A DNA stretch of 53,625 bases from CAADGY01 sp900696665 (GTDB taxonomy: Bacteria; Acidobacteriota; Terriglobia; Bryobacterales; Bryobacteraceae). Position 1 is the stretch's first letter, and the number at the start of each line of letters is the position of its first letter. Below, one piece after another: positions 1 through 7,895 of the stretch. The notes beneath the pieces are model-generated. The model did not search any database, had not been told where the DNA came from, and saw only the letters and a program-made list of their open reading frames with translations. The DNA is taken from positions 1-53,625 of the forward strand of contig JAPSFM010000027.1 of NCBI GenBank assembly GCA_035063885.1, written 5' to 3'. The position numbers were made by a program, and so were the translations under genes.

Positions 1-176
1 TCCAGCGCCGCTTGCGCAATGCAAATCAGCAATCGCATCAATGCGATCCGCTCATGCGGCCGGACGGCAAGATCCCGAATCTCGTGGCCCGCCTCGAACG
101 CCTCCCGCAGGCTCACCGTTCCCGGCCTGCCGTTGTTCCAGACAACCGGAATCCAAGCCTCAGTCGTAAGATTCAT
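1..176 (-). CDS. casA: Type I-E Cascade large subunit Cse1/CasA, N-terminus only
   Basis: Partial gene that starts at an ATG (176-174) and leaves the window at base 1. The 58 visible residues begin MNLTTEAWIPVVWNNG, continue with a SLREAF segment and contain a hydrophobic RLLICIAQAAL helix. This is the usual opening of the Cse1/CasA family, whose members begin MNLL.. .WIPV and have a similar hydrophobic helix about 50 residues in. In type I-E systems Cse1 is the Cascade subunit that recognises the PAM and recruits Cas3. The start overlaps the end of cas3 by 17 bases, so the two are translationally coupled. The rest of the operon (cse2, cas7, cas5, cas6, cas1, cas2) and the array would lie to the left. 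Assignment rests on a short N-terminus plus context. Confidence 0.75.
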   Translation of the reverse strand, partial: MNLTTEAWIPVVWNNGRPGTVSLREAFEAGHEIRDLAVRPHERIALMRLLICIAQAAL

Positions 177-2724
177 CTGACTCCTCGTTCACCGCGCAAG
201 ACGAAGCTTGGCGGCTGATGACAATTCCCTGGTCCGCGTCGTAAGCAAGTCCGGTCGCCCCTTTCTGGCCGGGCCACCGGACGCTGCCGTCCGGCTGCAG
301 TAGCCCGACAGCGGCTGCCTGCGCAACGTAATCCGCGAGACCGCGCGGCAGTTTGCGCAAGCCATCCGCAACGGCCCAGCGCGGAACGGGGCCGAGATTG
401 CGATGGATCGCCTTGGCAGCGTCAAAGTTCCAGTCGCTGCCGCTAATCGTTATAGTTTCGCCGCTCAGTAAATGGAGGCGAACCGAATCTTTATTGAGCC
501 GGACGATTTCGTGGGTCAGAAGCAACCGCGCTTCCGGATATGTGCTGTAACGCGTCTGAATGCCCTCTTCGTCTGGCAAGACGGGGATGTGCCAGACGGC
601 CGTGGCGCTCCGCGCCGATTGGGCCATCTTTTCTTTGTGTCTCTCCAACTCCTCCCGCAATTCCCGCCATGCCGCCGGTTCGTTGCCGGATGGTTCGGCG
701 TACGCGGCTTCAAGAATCTCACGAATGTCTCCCGGCAACGTGATTCTCGCCCTGTTGCGCCACTGCTCGAGCGAACGCAAAAGGACGTAAGGGGCGTACG
801 TACGCGCGCTCTTTCCCAGAACAGCGCGAAGCTCTTCCCTACCTGCAACCCGCAGGAAAGCGTCGTCGGCCTGGGGCATCTGAATCCACACCTCCGGTCC
901 GGCGCTGGGACGCGAACGCCGGTCATGCCGCCATAGCCGGCCAAGCCGTTGCAGCAGCATGTCAGCCGGAGCCAGGTCGGTGAGCAGCAGGTCAGCATCA
1001 ATGTCCACGCTCTGCTCGGCAACCTGCGTCGAGACTAAAATGCACCCGGGCGGTCGCTTGGTCAAATCCTTGCCGAGCCTCTCCATCCACTTCTCTTCAA
1101 GCTCCTCGCGCCGGAAAAAAGGGAAACGCGAATGCAGCAGCGCGAGAGCCGGCCCGCCTGCAAAGTTGGCGCTGCGAAGCTCCCGGTAGGTCGCTTGTGC
1201 GTCATCCACCGTGTTGCGAATCCAAAGCACGCACTCGCCATTGCGAGCGTGCTCCATAGCCTCCGTCACCGGCAACACGCCCCGGAAGTGGCGTATGCGG
1301 ACCGTCTTTGAGGGTGGTGGCTCGCACTTCTGCTCCATGAAGGAACCGGCTACCCCGGAAATTATCGGGTAGGCCCTGCCGAGCGGCTGGTCGTCCGCCG
1401 CCTCCAGCAGTTCGCGCCGCCGCTTCTCCGTAAGGGTGGCCGAGAGGACTATCACCGTGCAGCGCAGTTCCTTTAGCCGTTTCGCAAGCTCCGTAATTAG
1501 CGTGCCGGTGTACAGGTCATAGCTGTGTACTTCATCGAGGATGACCACTTTGCCGGCTAGCCCGAACTGGCGTACGAAGAAATGCTTGGCGGCCACAATC
1601 CCCAGCAGCGCTTGATCGATTGTGCCAACGCCGTACCGCGTCAGCAAGGCTCTCTTTCCGGACGCAAACCAGGAACGTGCGCCATGCGCATCCCGCCGCG
1701 CCTCGCTGTCAACGGGGCTGGTTGCCCGGAGTAGCGGCGCAGTCTCCGTCTCGGCCATCCAGGAAGCGCCATGCGCGAGCCGTACCTCGGCGCCGTCCTC
1801 TGAGATCCGCTGAACAAACTCCTGCACACGCAGGTGAATGCGGTTGCTGGTTACCTGTGTCGGTAAGGCGAAATATAGTCCGGTCGCCTTCCCGGCGGCA
1901 ATGAGCCGATACGCCGCCGCCAGCGCTGCTTCCGTCTTCCCGCAGCCCATCGGTCCTTCAACTACATAAATGCCGGGTTCCCTTACCACCTGCAGCGTCG
2001 TGGTCTGCAAGCTGTTTGGTGACGGTATGTTGGGGAACAGATCTCGAAATCCGGAAAGTTCCCGTGCCCGCGCCGGCCGCAAGCCAATCTTCGCCAACGC
2101 CGCTTGCGCCCGTTGGCGCCGGTCCGTGAGATCCCACCGGGCCTCTTGTGGGAACTGCTTCTCGTCTGAACCGATCCAGTCGGCCACCGCGATTAGTCCA
2201 GCGGTCAACCATATCACTGCATCGCTCGGAGGTGTGTTGGGTAATGCTCCGAACTCCGCAATGAGTTCCGCCGCAAGGCGCAGCCGCTCCGGCTCCCATG
2301 GCACGTCTTCTACCAGTCTCCCACTCACTCGTCCGTGGTGCGCGCCGACCGCTGCCGCCCAGCCATCGAGGTTTGGCATCCCGAGTAGCTTTTGAGTTGT
2401 AGATTGGCTGATCTTCGCGTGGTCGGCCTCGTACCAGACCCAGCGCTCCTGCAACGCTCGGTCCCTCAACGCGTGCAGCGCCAGCCACGCTTCGCTCTTC
2501 ACTTGAAATCCAGGCGATACTTTACCGACGTCATGTAAAGCGGCGAGCGAGGCAATCCCCTGCGGGGTCAATTCCTGAAGCGGAGTGTGAAACAAAGATA
2601 GGAGTGCCTCGGCGACGCAACCCACGTTTAAACAGTGGTCGCGTACATTGATACCAGGGGCGCTGTCTTCTTTCGTCTTAGCCCAACAGTCTTCGTGTCG
2701 GAGAACATCGCCCAGCTTGGGCAA
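160..2724 (-). CDS. cas3: CRISPR-associated HD nuclease/helicase Cas3 (type I-E)
   Basis: 854-residue fusion of an N-terminal HD nuclease and an SF2 helicase, the effector that unwinds and degrades target DNA after Cascade binding. Visible motifs: metal-binding ALHDVGK at residues 62-68, a further GAHHGR near 128, Walker A GPMGCGKTEAA near 258, Walker B variant DEVH near 398, motif III LSATLT near 428, and motif VI QRLGRLWRH near 593. The opening PGINVRDHC before the HD domain and the direct overlap with cse1 fit subtype I-E. All catalytic motifs are intact, so the protein should be active. The start is TTG: upstream of it in frame there is a TAG before any ATG or GTG. There is no clear Shine-Dalgarno, so the exact start is uncertain by a few residues. 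It is the first gene of the visible cas operon. Confidence 0.95.
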   Translation of the reverse strand: MPKLGDVLRHEDCWAKTKEDSAPGINVRDHCLNVGCVAEALLSLFHTPLQELTPQGIASLAALHDVGKVSPGFQVKSEAWLALHALRDRALQERWVWYEADHAKISQSTTQKLLGMPNLDGWAAAVGAHHGRVSGRLVEDVPWEPERLRLAAELIAEFGALPNTPPSDAVIWLTAGLIAVADWIGSDEKQFPQEARWDLTDRRQRAQAALAKIGLRPARARELSGFRDLFPNIPSPNSLQTTTLQVVREPGIYVVEGPMGCGKTEAALAAAYRLIAAGKATGLYFALPTQVTSNRIHLRVQEFVQRISEDGAEVRLAHGASWMAETETAPLLRATSPVDSEARRDAHGARSWFASGKRALLTRYGVGTIDQALLGIVAAKHFFVRQFGLAGKVVILDEVHSYDLYTGTLITELAKRLKELRCTVIVLSATLTEKRRRELLEAADDQPLGRAYPIISGVAGSFMEQKCEPPPSKTVRIRHFRGVLPVTEAMEHARNGECVLWIRNTVDDAQATYRELRSANFAGGPALALLHSRFPFFRREELEEKWMERLGKDLTKRPPGCILVSTQVAEQSVDIDADLLLTDLAPADMLLQRLGRLWRHDRRSRPSAGPEVWIQMPQADDAFLRVAGREELRAVLGKSARTYAPYVLLRSLEQWRNRARITLPGDIREILEAAYAEPSGNEPAAWRELREELERHKEKMAQSARSATAVWHIPVLPDEEGIQTRYSTYPEARLLLTHEIVRLNKDSVRLHLLSGETITISGSDWNFDAAKAIHRNLGPVPRWAVADGLRKLPRGLADYVAQAAAVGLLQPDGSVRWPGQKGATGLAYDADQGIVISRQASSCAVNEESDESYD

Positions 2725-3248
2725 TGAACTGTCTTTATGCTTAGAATCCTGCGTACCGTCACAAATCTAACACACCTTCAAAACTGGCGCTGCTTTCGAG
2801 TGGATAATCAGACCAGAAAATTGTTAGTTTCACGGTGCTGTCATTCACAACCTTTTGGGCGCAGCGCCGGTGTACCTTGTCATCGAGGAGTTGCTGGTTG
2901 GCCGAGAGGCAACCCGCCGAGACCCGCGCAGGACTACCCCGGAAGTGTAAAACCTGAGACCGCGGCGTATCGACGTGACAAGCCTGCCTAAAGTCCTCCA
3001 TCCGCACATGCGCGAGGACAGGGGCCGGTCACGGTGCGCGGGCAAGAGCGCACTGCCACACTCGGAAAGTCCGCTGTAACCCGAGCGCTTGGGGCCACGC
3101 TTTTAAGTGCCGATTTACCTGCTCAACACAAGCCTGCATGTGTCCCCTACAAACCTGAACTGACGTCGGGAGGCGCGGGTGCGCTTCAGTGGACACCGGT
3201 GCGAGGAAATCGTACCTTGGACCTTCAGCCACCATCGGCAGCGTTGAG
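2725..3248. other. Gene-free region between cas3 and the FAD oxidoreductase
   Basis: About 524 bases between two divergent genes. It must hold the promoters of the cas operon (minus) and of the oxidoreductase gene (plus), but I cannot point to a convincing -35/-10 pair for either. Short open frames exist on both strands; none shows a recognisable domain. No tandem repeats or CRISPR-like repeats are visible here. Confidence 0.5.
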
Positions 3249-5330
3249 ATGACACTGAGACGAAAGCCTCTGCTTAAATGGCTGCTGGTTGCGCTCGCGG
3301 CTATTACGGGAGCGAGTGCACAGAGCCGCATATACCGTGTAGTCGATGTGCAGTCTGTGCGTGCCACGGGCGACCCGGCGCAATGGGTACGGACCGTGCA
3401 GGCGCCGGAGAAGGTTGCGGAAGTGAACTGCGACATTCTGGTAGCGGGCGGCGGCATGGGTGGCGTCGCGGCCGCGATGCGTGCTCTGGATCGCGGCCAC
3501 ACCGTGTGCCTGACCGAGGCGACAGACTGGTTGGGAGGCCAGATGACCGCCGGCGGCGTCGCGGCGCTCGACGAGCACAAATTTATTGAACTCACCGGCG
3601 GCACGCGAACCTACTACGAGTTGCGGCACCGAATCCGCCGGCATTACCGCGAGCGGTTCACACTTGCGCCGCAACTGGCCGGCCGGATCGATTTGAACCC
3701 GGGCGCCTGTTATGTTTCCTCTCTGTGTTTCGAACCGCGCGTGGGCGTACAGGTGATCGAGGACATGCTCGCCACCCGGAAAGCGAAGCTCCAGCGCTTC
3801 ATGCGTACCGAAATCATCGATCTCGACGTAAGCGGCGGCGTGATTCAAAGCGCGTTGGCGTATCGTCTGGATCGTGGCGAGGTCTTCCGCATCCGGGCGC
3901 GGTTCGTATTGGATGCCACCGAATTGGGAGACCTGTTGCCGCTTGCCCGGGTTCCCTACACCGCCGGCTCGGAGCCGCGCAGCGAGACGGGTGAGCCGCA
4001 CGCGGGAGAGAAGGCGAATCCGGCATGCGTACAGAGCTTCACTTACCCGTTTGCGATCGAACGCACTGCGACACTCGCGCACGGCATCGCGAAGCCGCCC
4101 GAATACGAATCTTTCCGGGATTCGCAGCGCTTCAGTTTTCTGCTGACCTATCCGCCCGAACTCGGTTGGAAGGGGCCCGTGCAGTACGTGATGTTTGGCG
4201 AGGATCCGCCCATTCCGAATAACCAGTCGCCGGCGTCATTCTTCAGTTGGCGGCGGCTGTTAGCCCGAAAAAACTTCACCGGTGCAGACGCGCCGGCGGA
4301 CCTCGCGCTGATTAATTGGCCGCGGCAGGATTATTCCGCGGAGTCGCTGCTCGATCGCAACCCGCTCGATATTGCGCGGGTGCTGCAGCAGGCAAAGCGC
4401 GCATCGCTCGCGTTTCTTTACTGGCTGCACACGGAGGTGCCGCGAGACGACCGGCAGGGCAGTGGCTATCCCGAGCTAAAATTGCGTCCCGATGTGATGG
4501 ACACCGATGACGGGCTCTCCAAATATCCGTACATCCGGGAATCACGGCGTCTGAAAACAGCGGTTACGGTGATCGAACAGGATATCGTCGCCGAATATCA
4601 GACCGGAAGCCGGGCGCGCTGGTTCGGGGATTCGGTGGGCACGGCGTTCTATATGGTCGACATTCATCCCTGTGGTGCGGGAGAGCGCGGGCGCATGATG
4701 ATGCCCCGGCCATTTCAGATTCCCATGGGAACGATGATTCCGCAGCGGATTCGCAACCTGCTGGCCGCGGGCAAGAACATCGGCGTCACCCATGTGACGA
4801 ACGGAGCCTTCCGCCTGCACCCGGTGGAATGGAACGTGGGCGAGGCGGCCGCTGTAATCGCCAGCCTCGCGCTGGCCCGGGGCTCTTTGCCACCGCCGCA
4901 GCCGGTCCAGGAGGAACTGGCAGCGGCGGGAGTGCCTCTGGTGTGGTTCGACGATCTGCCGGTGGACCATCCCGCCTTTGCCGCGATTCAGCTTACCGCG
5001 ATGTCGCGGATCTATCCGCTTTCGAATACCGATCTGCACGCCGCGCCGGATGCGCCCGTGACGCGCGCCGAGGCCGCACAAGCGCTGTTCATGCTATTCG
5101 CGGCGAAGCCCGGCTCTCCGCCGCCGCACGCTGACGCGGCGATCAGCGTGGCCGTCGAGCACGGCTGGATGGCGACTGACCACCGCAACTGGTTCCACCC
5201 GGACCTGCCTTTTCACTGGACCGACTGGAGAGAAGAGAAGCTGCCTTTCACCCTGCCTCCAGTGGTTATAAAGCGCAACGGTCCGGTCACTCGCGCCGAA
5301 CTGGCGCAACGGCTGGTCAAGGCCCGCTAA
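3249..5330 (+). CDS. Secreted FAD-dependent oxidoreductase with SLH-like C-terminus
   Basis: 693-residue flavoprotein of the large FAD-dependent oxidoreductase family (PF12831-like) common in soil and planctomycete-like bacteria. After a signal peptide (MTLRRKPLLKWLLVALAAI, cut after an ASA motif) the dinucleotide-binding fold is seen as ILVAGGGMGGVAAAMRALDR, followed by a TDWLGGQMTAGGV segment typical of the family. A late AAGKNIGVTHVTNGAFR motif is the second FAD contact. The last ~115 residues hold two units ending PVTRAEAAQAL and PVTRAELAQRL, which resemble S-layer homology repeats and suggest attachment to the cell surface. I chose the ATG at 3249 because it places the signal peptide at the N-terminus; the frame is open back to a GTG at 3189. 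Substrate is unknown, possibly a carbohydrate or organic acid. Confidence 0.85.
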   Translation: MTLRRKPLLKWLLVALAAITGASAQSRIYRVVDVQSVRATGDPAQWVRTVQAPEKVAEVNCDILVAGGGMGGVAAAMRALDRGHTVCLTEATDWLGGQMTAGGVAALDEHKFIELTGGTRTYYELRHRIRRHYRERFTLAPQLAGRIDLNPGACYVSSLCFEPRVGVQVIEDMLATRKAKLQRFMRTEIIDLDVSGGVIQSALAYRLDRGEVFRIRARFVLDATELGDLLPLARVPYTAGSEPRSETGEPHAGEKANPACVQSFTYPFAIERTATLAHGIAKPPEYESFRDSQRFSFLLTYPPELGWKGPVQYVMFGEDPPIPNNQSPASFFSWRRLLARKNFTGADAPADLALINWPRQDYSAESLLDRNPLDIARVLQQAKRASLAFLYWLHTEVPRDDRQGSGYPELKLRPDVMDTDDGLSKYPYIRESRRLKTAVTVIEQDIVAEYQTGSRARWFGDSVGTAFYMVDIHPCGAGERGRMMMPRPFQIPMGTMIPQRIRNLLAAGKNIGVTHVTNGAFRLHPVEWNVGEAAAVIASLALARGSLPPPQPVQEELAAAGVPLVWFDDLPVDHPAFAAIQLTAMSRIYPLSNTDLHAAPDAPVTRAEAAQALFMLFAAKPGSPPPHADAAISVAVEHGWMATDHRNWFHPDLPFHWTDWREEKLPFTLPPVVIKRNGPVTRAELAQRLVKAR

Positions 5331-5341
5331 CGCTGTGCCAG

Positions 5342-6487
5342 TTAAGCCTTCCGGAAATCGAACAGGACATCGCGGATGGGTGTGCCGATCACTTCGATGC
5401 GGCGCAGGTCGCGAGTTCCCACACCCAGCTCTTCAGCTAACCGGAGGGTGCTGTCGCAGGTCTCAAACGGCGCTGTGCCACGGCCGGCCATCGGGTCGAA
5501 GCCCATCGCCGCCGCCGCCACGGCGTCCGTCGTGACCGGATTCAGGCCCGCGATCAGCATCCGCGGGCTGACAAATTTCGCACCGCGAATCCACGGTCCT
5601 TCGCCCTTGGTCATCGTATCGATGCCGTCGATAATCGACAGGTGTATGGGCCGGGCCGCGACCAGGTCGGCAACCACGCGGGGTACCCGGTAACCACCCT
5701 CGCGCGGCGACGACGGGTCGTTTTCAGCCGGTGCGCAACTGGCGGGTTGCCGGTTGCCGGTATGGATGGGGCCGCGGCCGCCTCGCGGCACCAGACCTGG
5801 TTCGTCCTTCGGAGCGCCGTCGCCATAAATCGTGCAGGGCGTGTTGCCGAAGCAGTTCTTCATGGCGAGCGTGATGCCCGCGGTTGCATGCTCCTTCAGC
5901 TTGGCGATGGAAACGAAGACGTCGCACTCTTCATAAGAGTGGTTCAGTAAATAGCCCTTGAACAGGTGACCGCCTAGGGGAGTCGGAAAGTACGAGTACT
6001 TCTTGCCTCGCCCGAGGTAGTTGGTGTTCTCGAATTCCACCATGGGCGCGGCGTTCAACAGATCCTGTGGTTCCCACCCGGCCGCCAGTACATACTCCTC
6101 CACCGGCTCCGCCGTCGCCCACGGACTCTCCAGCAGGCGGATGCGGCGCGCTCCGGCGCGGCCCATCATGGCTATAGTTGTGCCAATCACCGCCGGGTGT
6201 GTCCAGTGTGTGGCCTCACACGGGTAGTGCCCCAAGCGATGCGAAGGCAGGCCAGTCAGGTTAAGCTTGATGGCGACGGTCTTCCCCTTCACCAGTTTTT
6301 CCAACCCGCCCAGTTGATCGAACATCCGCGCCATCACCGGTTGGAGTTCGCGGCCATATCCGGCGCAACGGGCGACAGCCACCGGCGCTGTAGGCGCCTC
6401 GGCCGCGAAGAGTCTGGTGCGGGACAGAAACGAAGCTCCACCCGCAACGGCGGTGGACAGGAACGCACGGCGGCTACAAGCTGGCAT
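5342..6487 (-). CDS. DUF362 domain protein with Tat-type signal
   Basis: 381 residues. The N-terminus CSRRAFLSTAVAGGASFL is a twin-arginine-like signal, so the protein is probably exported folded. The body matches the DUF362 family: AIKLNLTGLPS near residue 70, an AGARRIRLLES strand, FVSIAKLKEHATAGITLAMKN and CFGNTPCTIYGDGAP in the middle, and a GLNPVTTDAVAAAAMGFDP segment near the end. DUF362 proteins often accompany iron-sulfur proteins, but no ferredoxin cysteine cluster is present here. The biochemical role of the family is not established. It begins one base after the stop of the upstream gene at 6489-7784, so the two form an operon, and it converges on the FAD oxidoreductase gene with only 11 bases between their ends. 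Confidence 0.85.
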   Translation of the reverse strand: MPACSRRAFLSTAVAGGASFLSRTRLFAAEAPTAPVAVARCAGYGRELQPVMARMFDQLGGLEKLVKGKTVAIKLNLTGLPSHRLGHYPCEATHWTHPAVIGTTIAMMGRAGARRIRLLESPWATAEPVEEYVLAAGWEPQDLLNAAPMVEFENTNYLGRGKKYSYFPTPLGGHLFKGYLLNHSYEECDVFVSIAKLKEHATAGITLAMKNCFGNTPCTIYGDGAPKDEPGLVPRGGRGPIHTGNRQPASCAPAENDPSSPREGGYRVPRVVADLVAARPIHLSIIDGIDTMTKGEGPWIRGAKFVSPRMLIAGLNPVTTDAVAAAAMGFDPMAGRGTAPFETCDSTLRLAEELGVGTRDLRRIEVIGTPIRDVLFDFRKA

Positions 6488-6488
6488 G

Positions 6489-7784
6489 TCAACCTCTCAA
6501 TTCAATTGCAGCATATACACGGAAAGCAGGCACTTCGAGTTCGATGCCGCGCCGGACGGCCCTGGGAACCAGCGCAACCGGCTGAGGCGCCTCGGGCGTA
6601 TAAAAGCGTGCGAAAGTGGGCTTGCCATCCACGCCGGCCGTTCTAAGACCCGAATTCGCGCGAGCGGAATAATTCACCATCTGTATCAATCGCGTGCTTC
6701 CATCCGGAGACACAGAGTACTGCGATCCACTCGACCCGTTATTCCAGAAACGAACCGGATCGTGGCGCCGGCTCATCAGAACGTGTACGTCGCCGGCAAC
6801 CACCCAGGGGTCGGACCAGTCTTCTCTTGCCACGGCGGCGCGGCCCGCGCCAATCTGGTAGATGCGATAGTTGAGGTGGCCTTCCACCTCCGGCGGTGCA
6901 GTGGAGAACATGGCTGACAATACCGGCTGGCCAACAATCAACCCGCCGTTTTTCACAAAGGCCAGCAGCTTCTCCCGCACCTGCGCGGCGGGTGCATCCT
7001 GATCGACCCAGACTACCGCCCGCAATCCGCGCAGATCCGGATTGCTCCGGTCCAAAATCCGAAACAGCAGGTTTCGCCGGGCGCTGAGGTTCAGAATCTC
7101 GTGGGCCATGAACTCGTCGGCCTCTCCAAACGCGGAAATTACTCCCAGTGATGCCAGGGAGCGATAGCTCTGCCATTCGGCATGCCGGTCGAAAAACGCC
7201 ATCGTTTTCTCGATAGCGGCCCAGGTATCCTCCGCGAACCGGTCCGCTCCGGATAACACCCATCGCGCGCCATGCGCGGCCGCATCGGCGACCGCGAGCG
7301 CATATTCGTCCGGACGAAGCACTCTGTCGGGCGGCACATACATCAGCCAGACTGCCGAGTCCGGCGCACGGAAGCGGATAAGCTGAGCCACCCAGTCGTT
7401 CGAGTCCACCCAGGGCGCGCCCGTGGGGCCTCCATCGGCATCGGCAGCCGAATTTCTGTCCGCCCGCTTCACCTGCGGCCACACACATTCGTTGATAGCG
7501 ATAGCGGGCGCCCTTTCGCCCGGGCGGATCTTTCCGACGGTCTGTACCGGAAGCGCCAGGCCGGTATCCAAATCTTCCCTGTGTTCTCCAGCCTCGACGA
7601 TGACCGCCGTCTTCCATCCCCGTTTCCCGGCTACCTGAAGCACGCTTTTGTTCCGCCGGGCCTGCGCGGCAGAGAATAAGAGGCAATTAATCGGCGTTTT
7701 GGCGACTTGCTCAAGGTGACCTTCGTTCCAGGATTCCGGCCACAAAAGCGGCCAGGAATGCTTCCACGTGGCAGGCGCGGGCAT
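6489..7784 (-). CDS. Uncharacterised protein, possible glycosidase-like fold
   Basis: 431 residues, no confident family. No clear signal peptide from the ATG at 7784. The N-terminal half alternates strands and helices (INCLLFSAAQ, WKTAVIVEAGEH, AVWLMYVPP, GARWVLSGADRF) as in a TIM-barrel-like domain. Residues ~255-290 (LRAVVWVDQDAPAAQVREKLLAFV) look like the flavodoxin-like or beta-galactosidase trimerisation domains that often follow glycosidase barrels. The C-terminus is beta-rich (STRLIQMVNYS, IELEVPAFRVYAAIELRG). It may therefore be a glycoside-hydrolase relative, but no catalytic acid pair can be assigned. It is the first gene of a two-gene operon with the DUF362 protein, with a one-base gap. 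Confidence 0.6.
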   Translation of the reverse strand: MPAPATWKHSWPLLWPESWNEGHLEQVAKTPINCLLFSAAQARRNKSVLQVAGKRGWKTAVIVEAGEHREDLDTGLALPVQTVGKIRPGERAPAIAINECVWPQVKRADRNSAADADGGPTGAPWVDSNDWVAQLIRFRAPDSAVWLMYVPPDRVLRPDEYALAVADAAAHGARWVLSGADRFAEDTWAAIEKTMAFFDRHAEWQSYRSLASLGVISAFGEADEFMAHEILNLSARRNLLFRILDRSNPDLRGLRAVVWVDQDAPAAQVREKLLAFVKNGGLIVGQPVLSAMFSTAPPEVEGHLNYRIYQIGAGRAAVAREDWSDPWVVAGDVHVLMSRRHDPVRFWNNGSSGSQYSVSPDGSTRLIQMVNYSARANSGLRTAGVDGKPTFARFYTPEAPQPVALVPRAVRRGIELEVPAFRVYAAIELRG

Positions 7785-7830
7785 GCTGCGATAATCATAG
7801 CAAGGTCAATCGGATTTTGAGTACGGGATA

Positions 7831-7858
7831 TTGCTGCAAGGACAGTAAATATGATAAT
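7831..7858 (+). promoter_or_regulatory. Putative sigma70-type promoter of the siroheme reductase gene
   Basis: TTGCTG at 7831-7836 and GATAAT at 7853-7858 with a 16-base spacer, in an AT-rich patch unlike its surroundings. Transcription would start near 7865, leaving a leader of about 30 bases that carries GGAG at 7885-7888, seven bases before the ATG at 7896. Confidence 0.4.
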
Positions 7859-7895
7859 GTCTATAGGGAATAGGGTGAATAATCGGAGCTGCTAA

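Noticed and set aside
3029..3140. Minus-strand piece reading VEQVNRHLKAW, resembling the end of reverse transcriptase maturases
   Set aside because: Too short and not followed by other conserved maturase blocks; likely chance.
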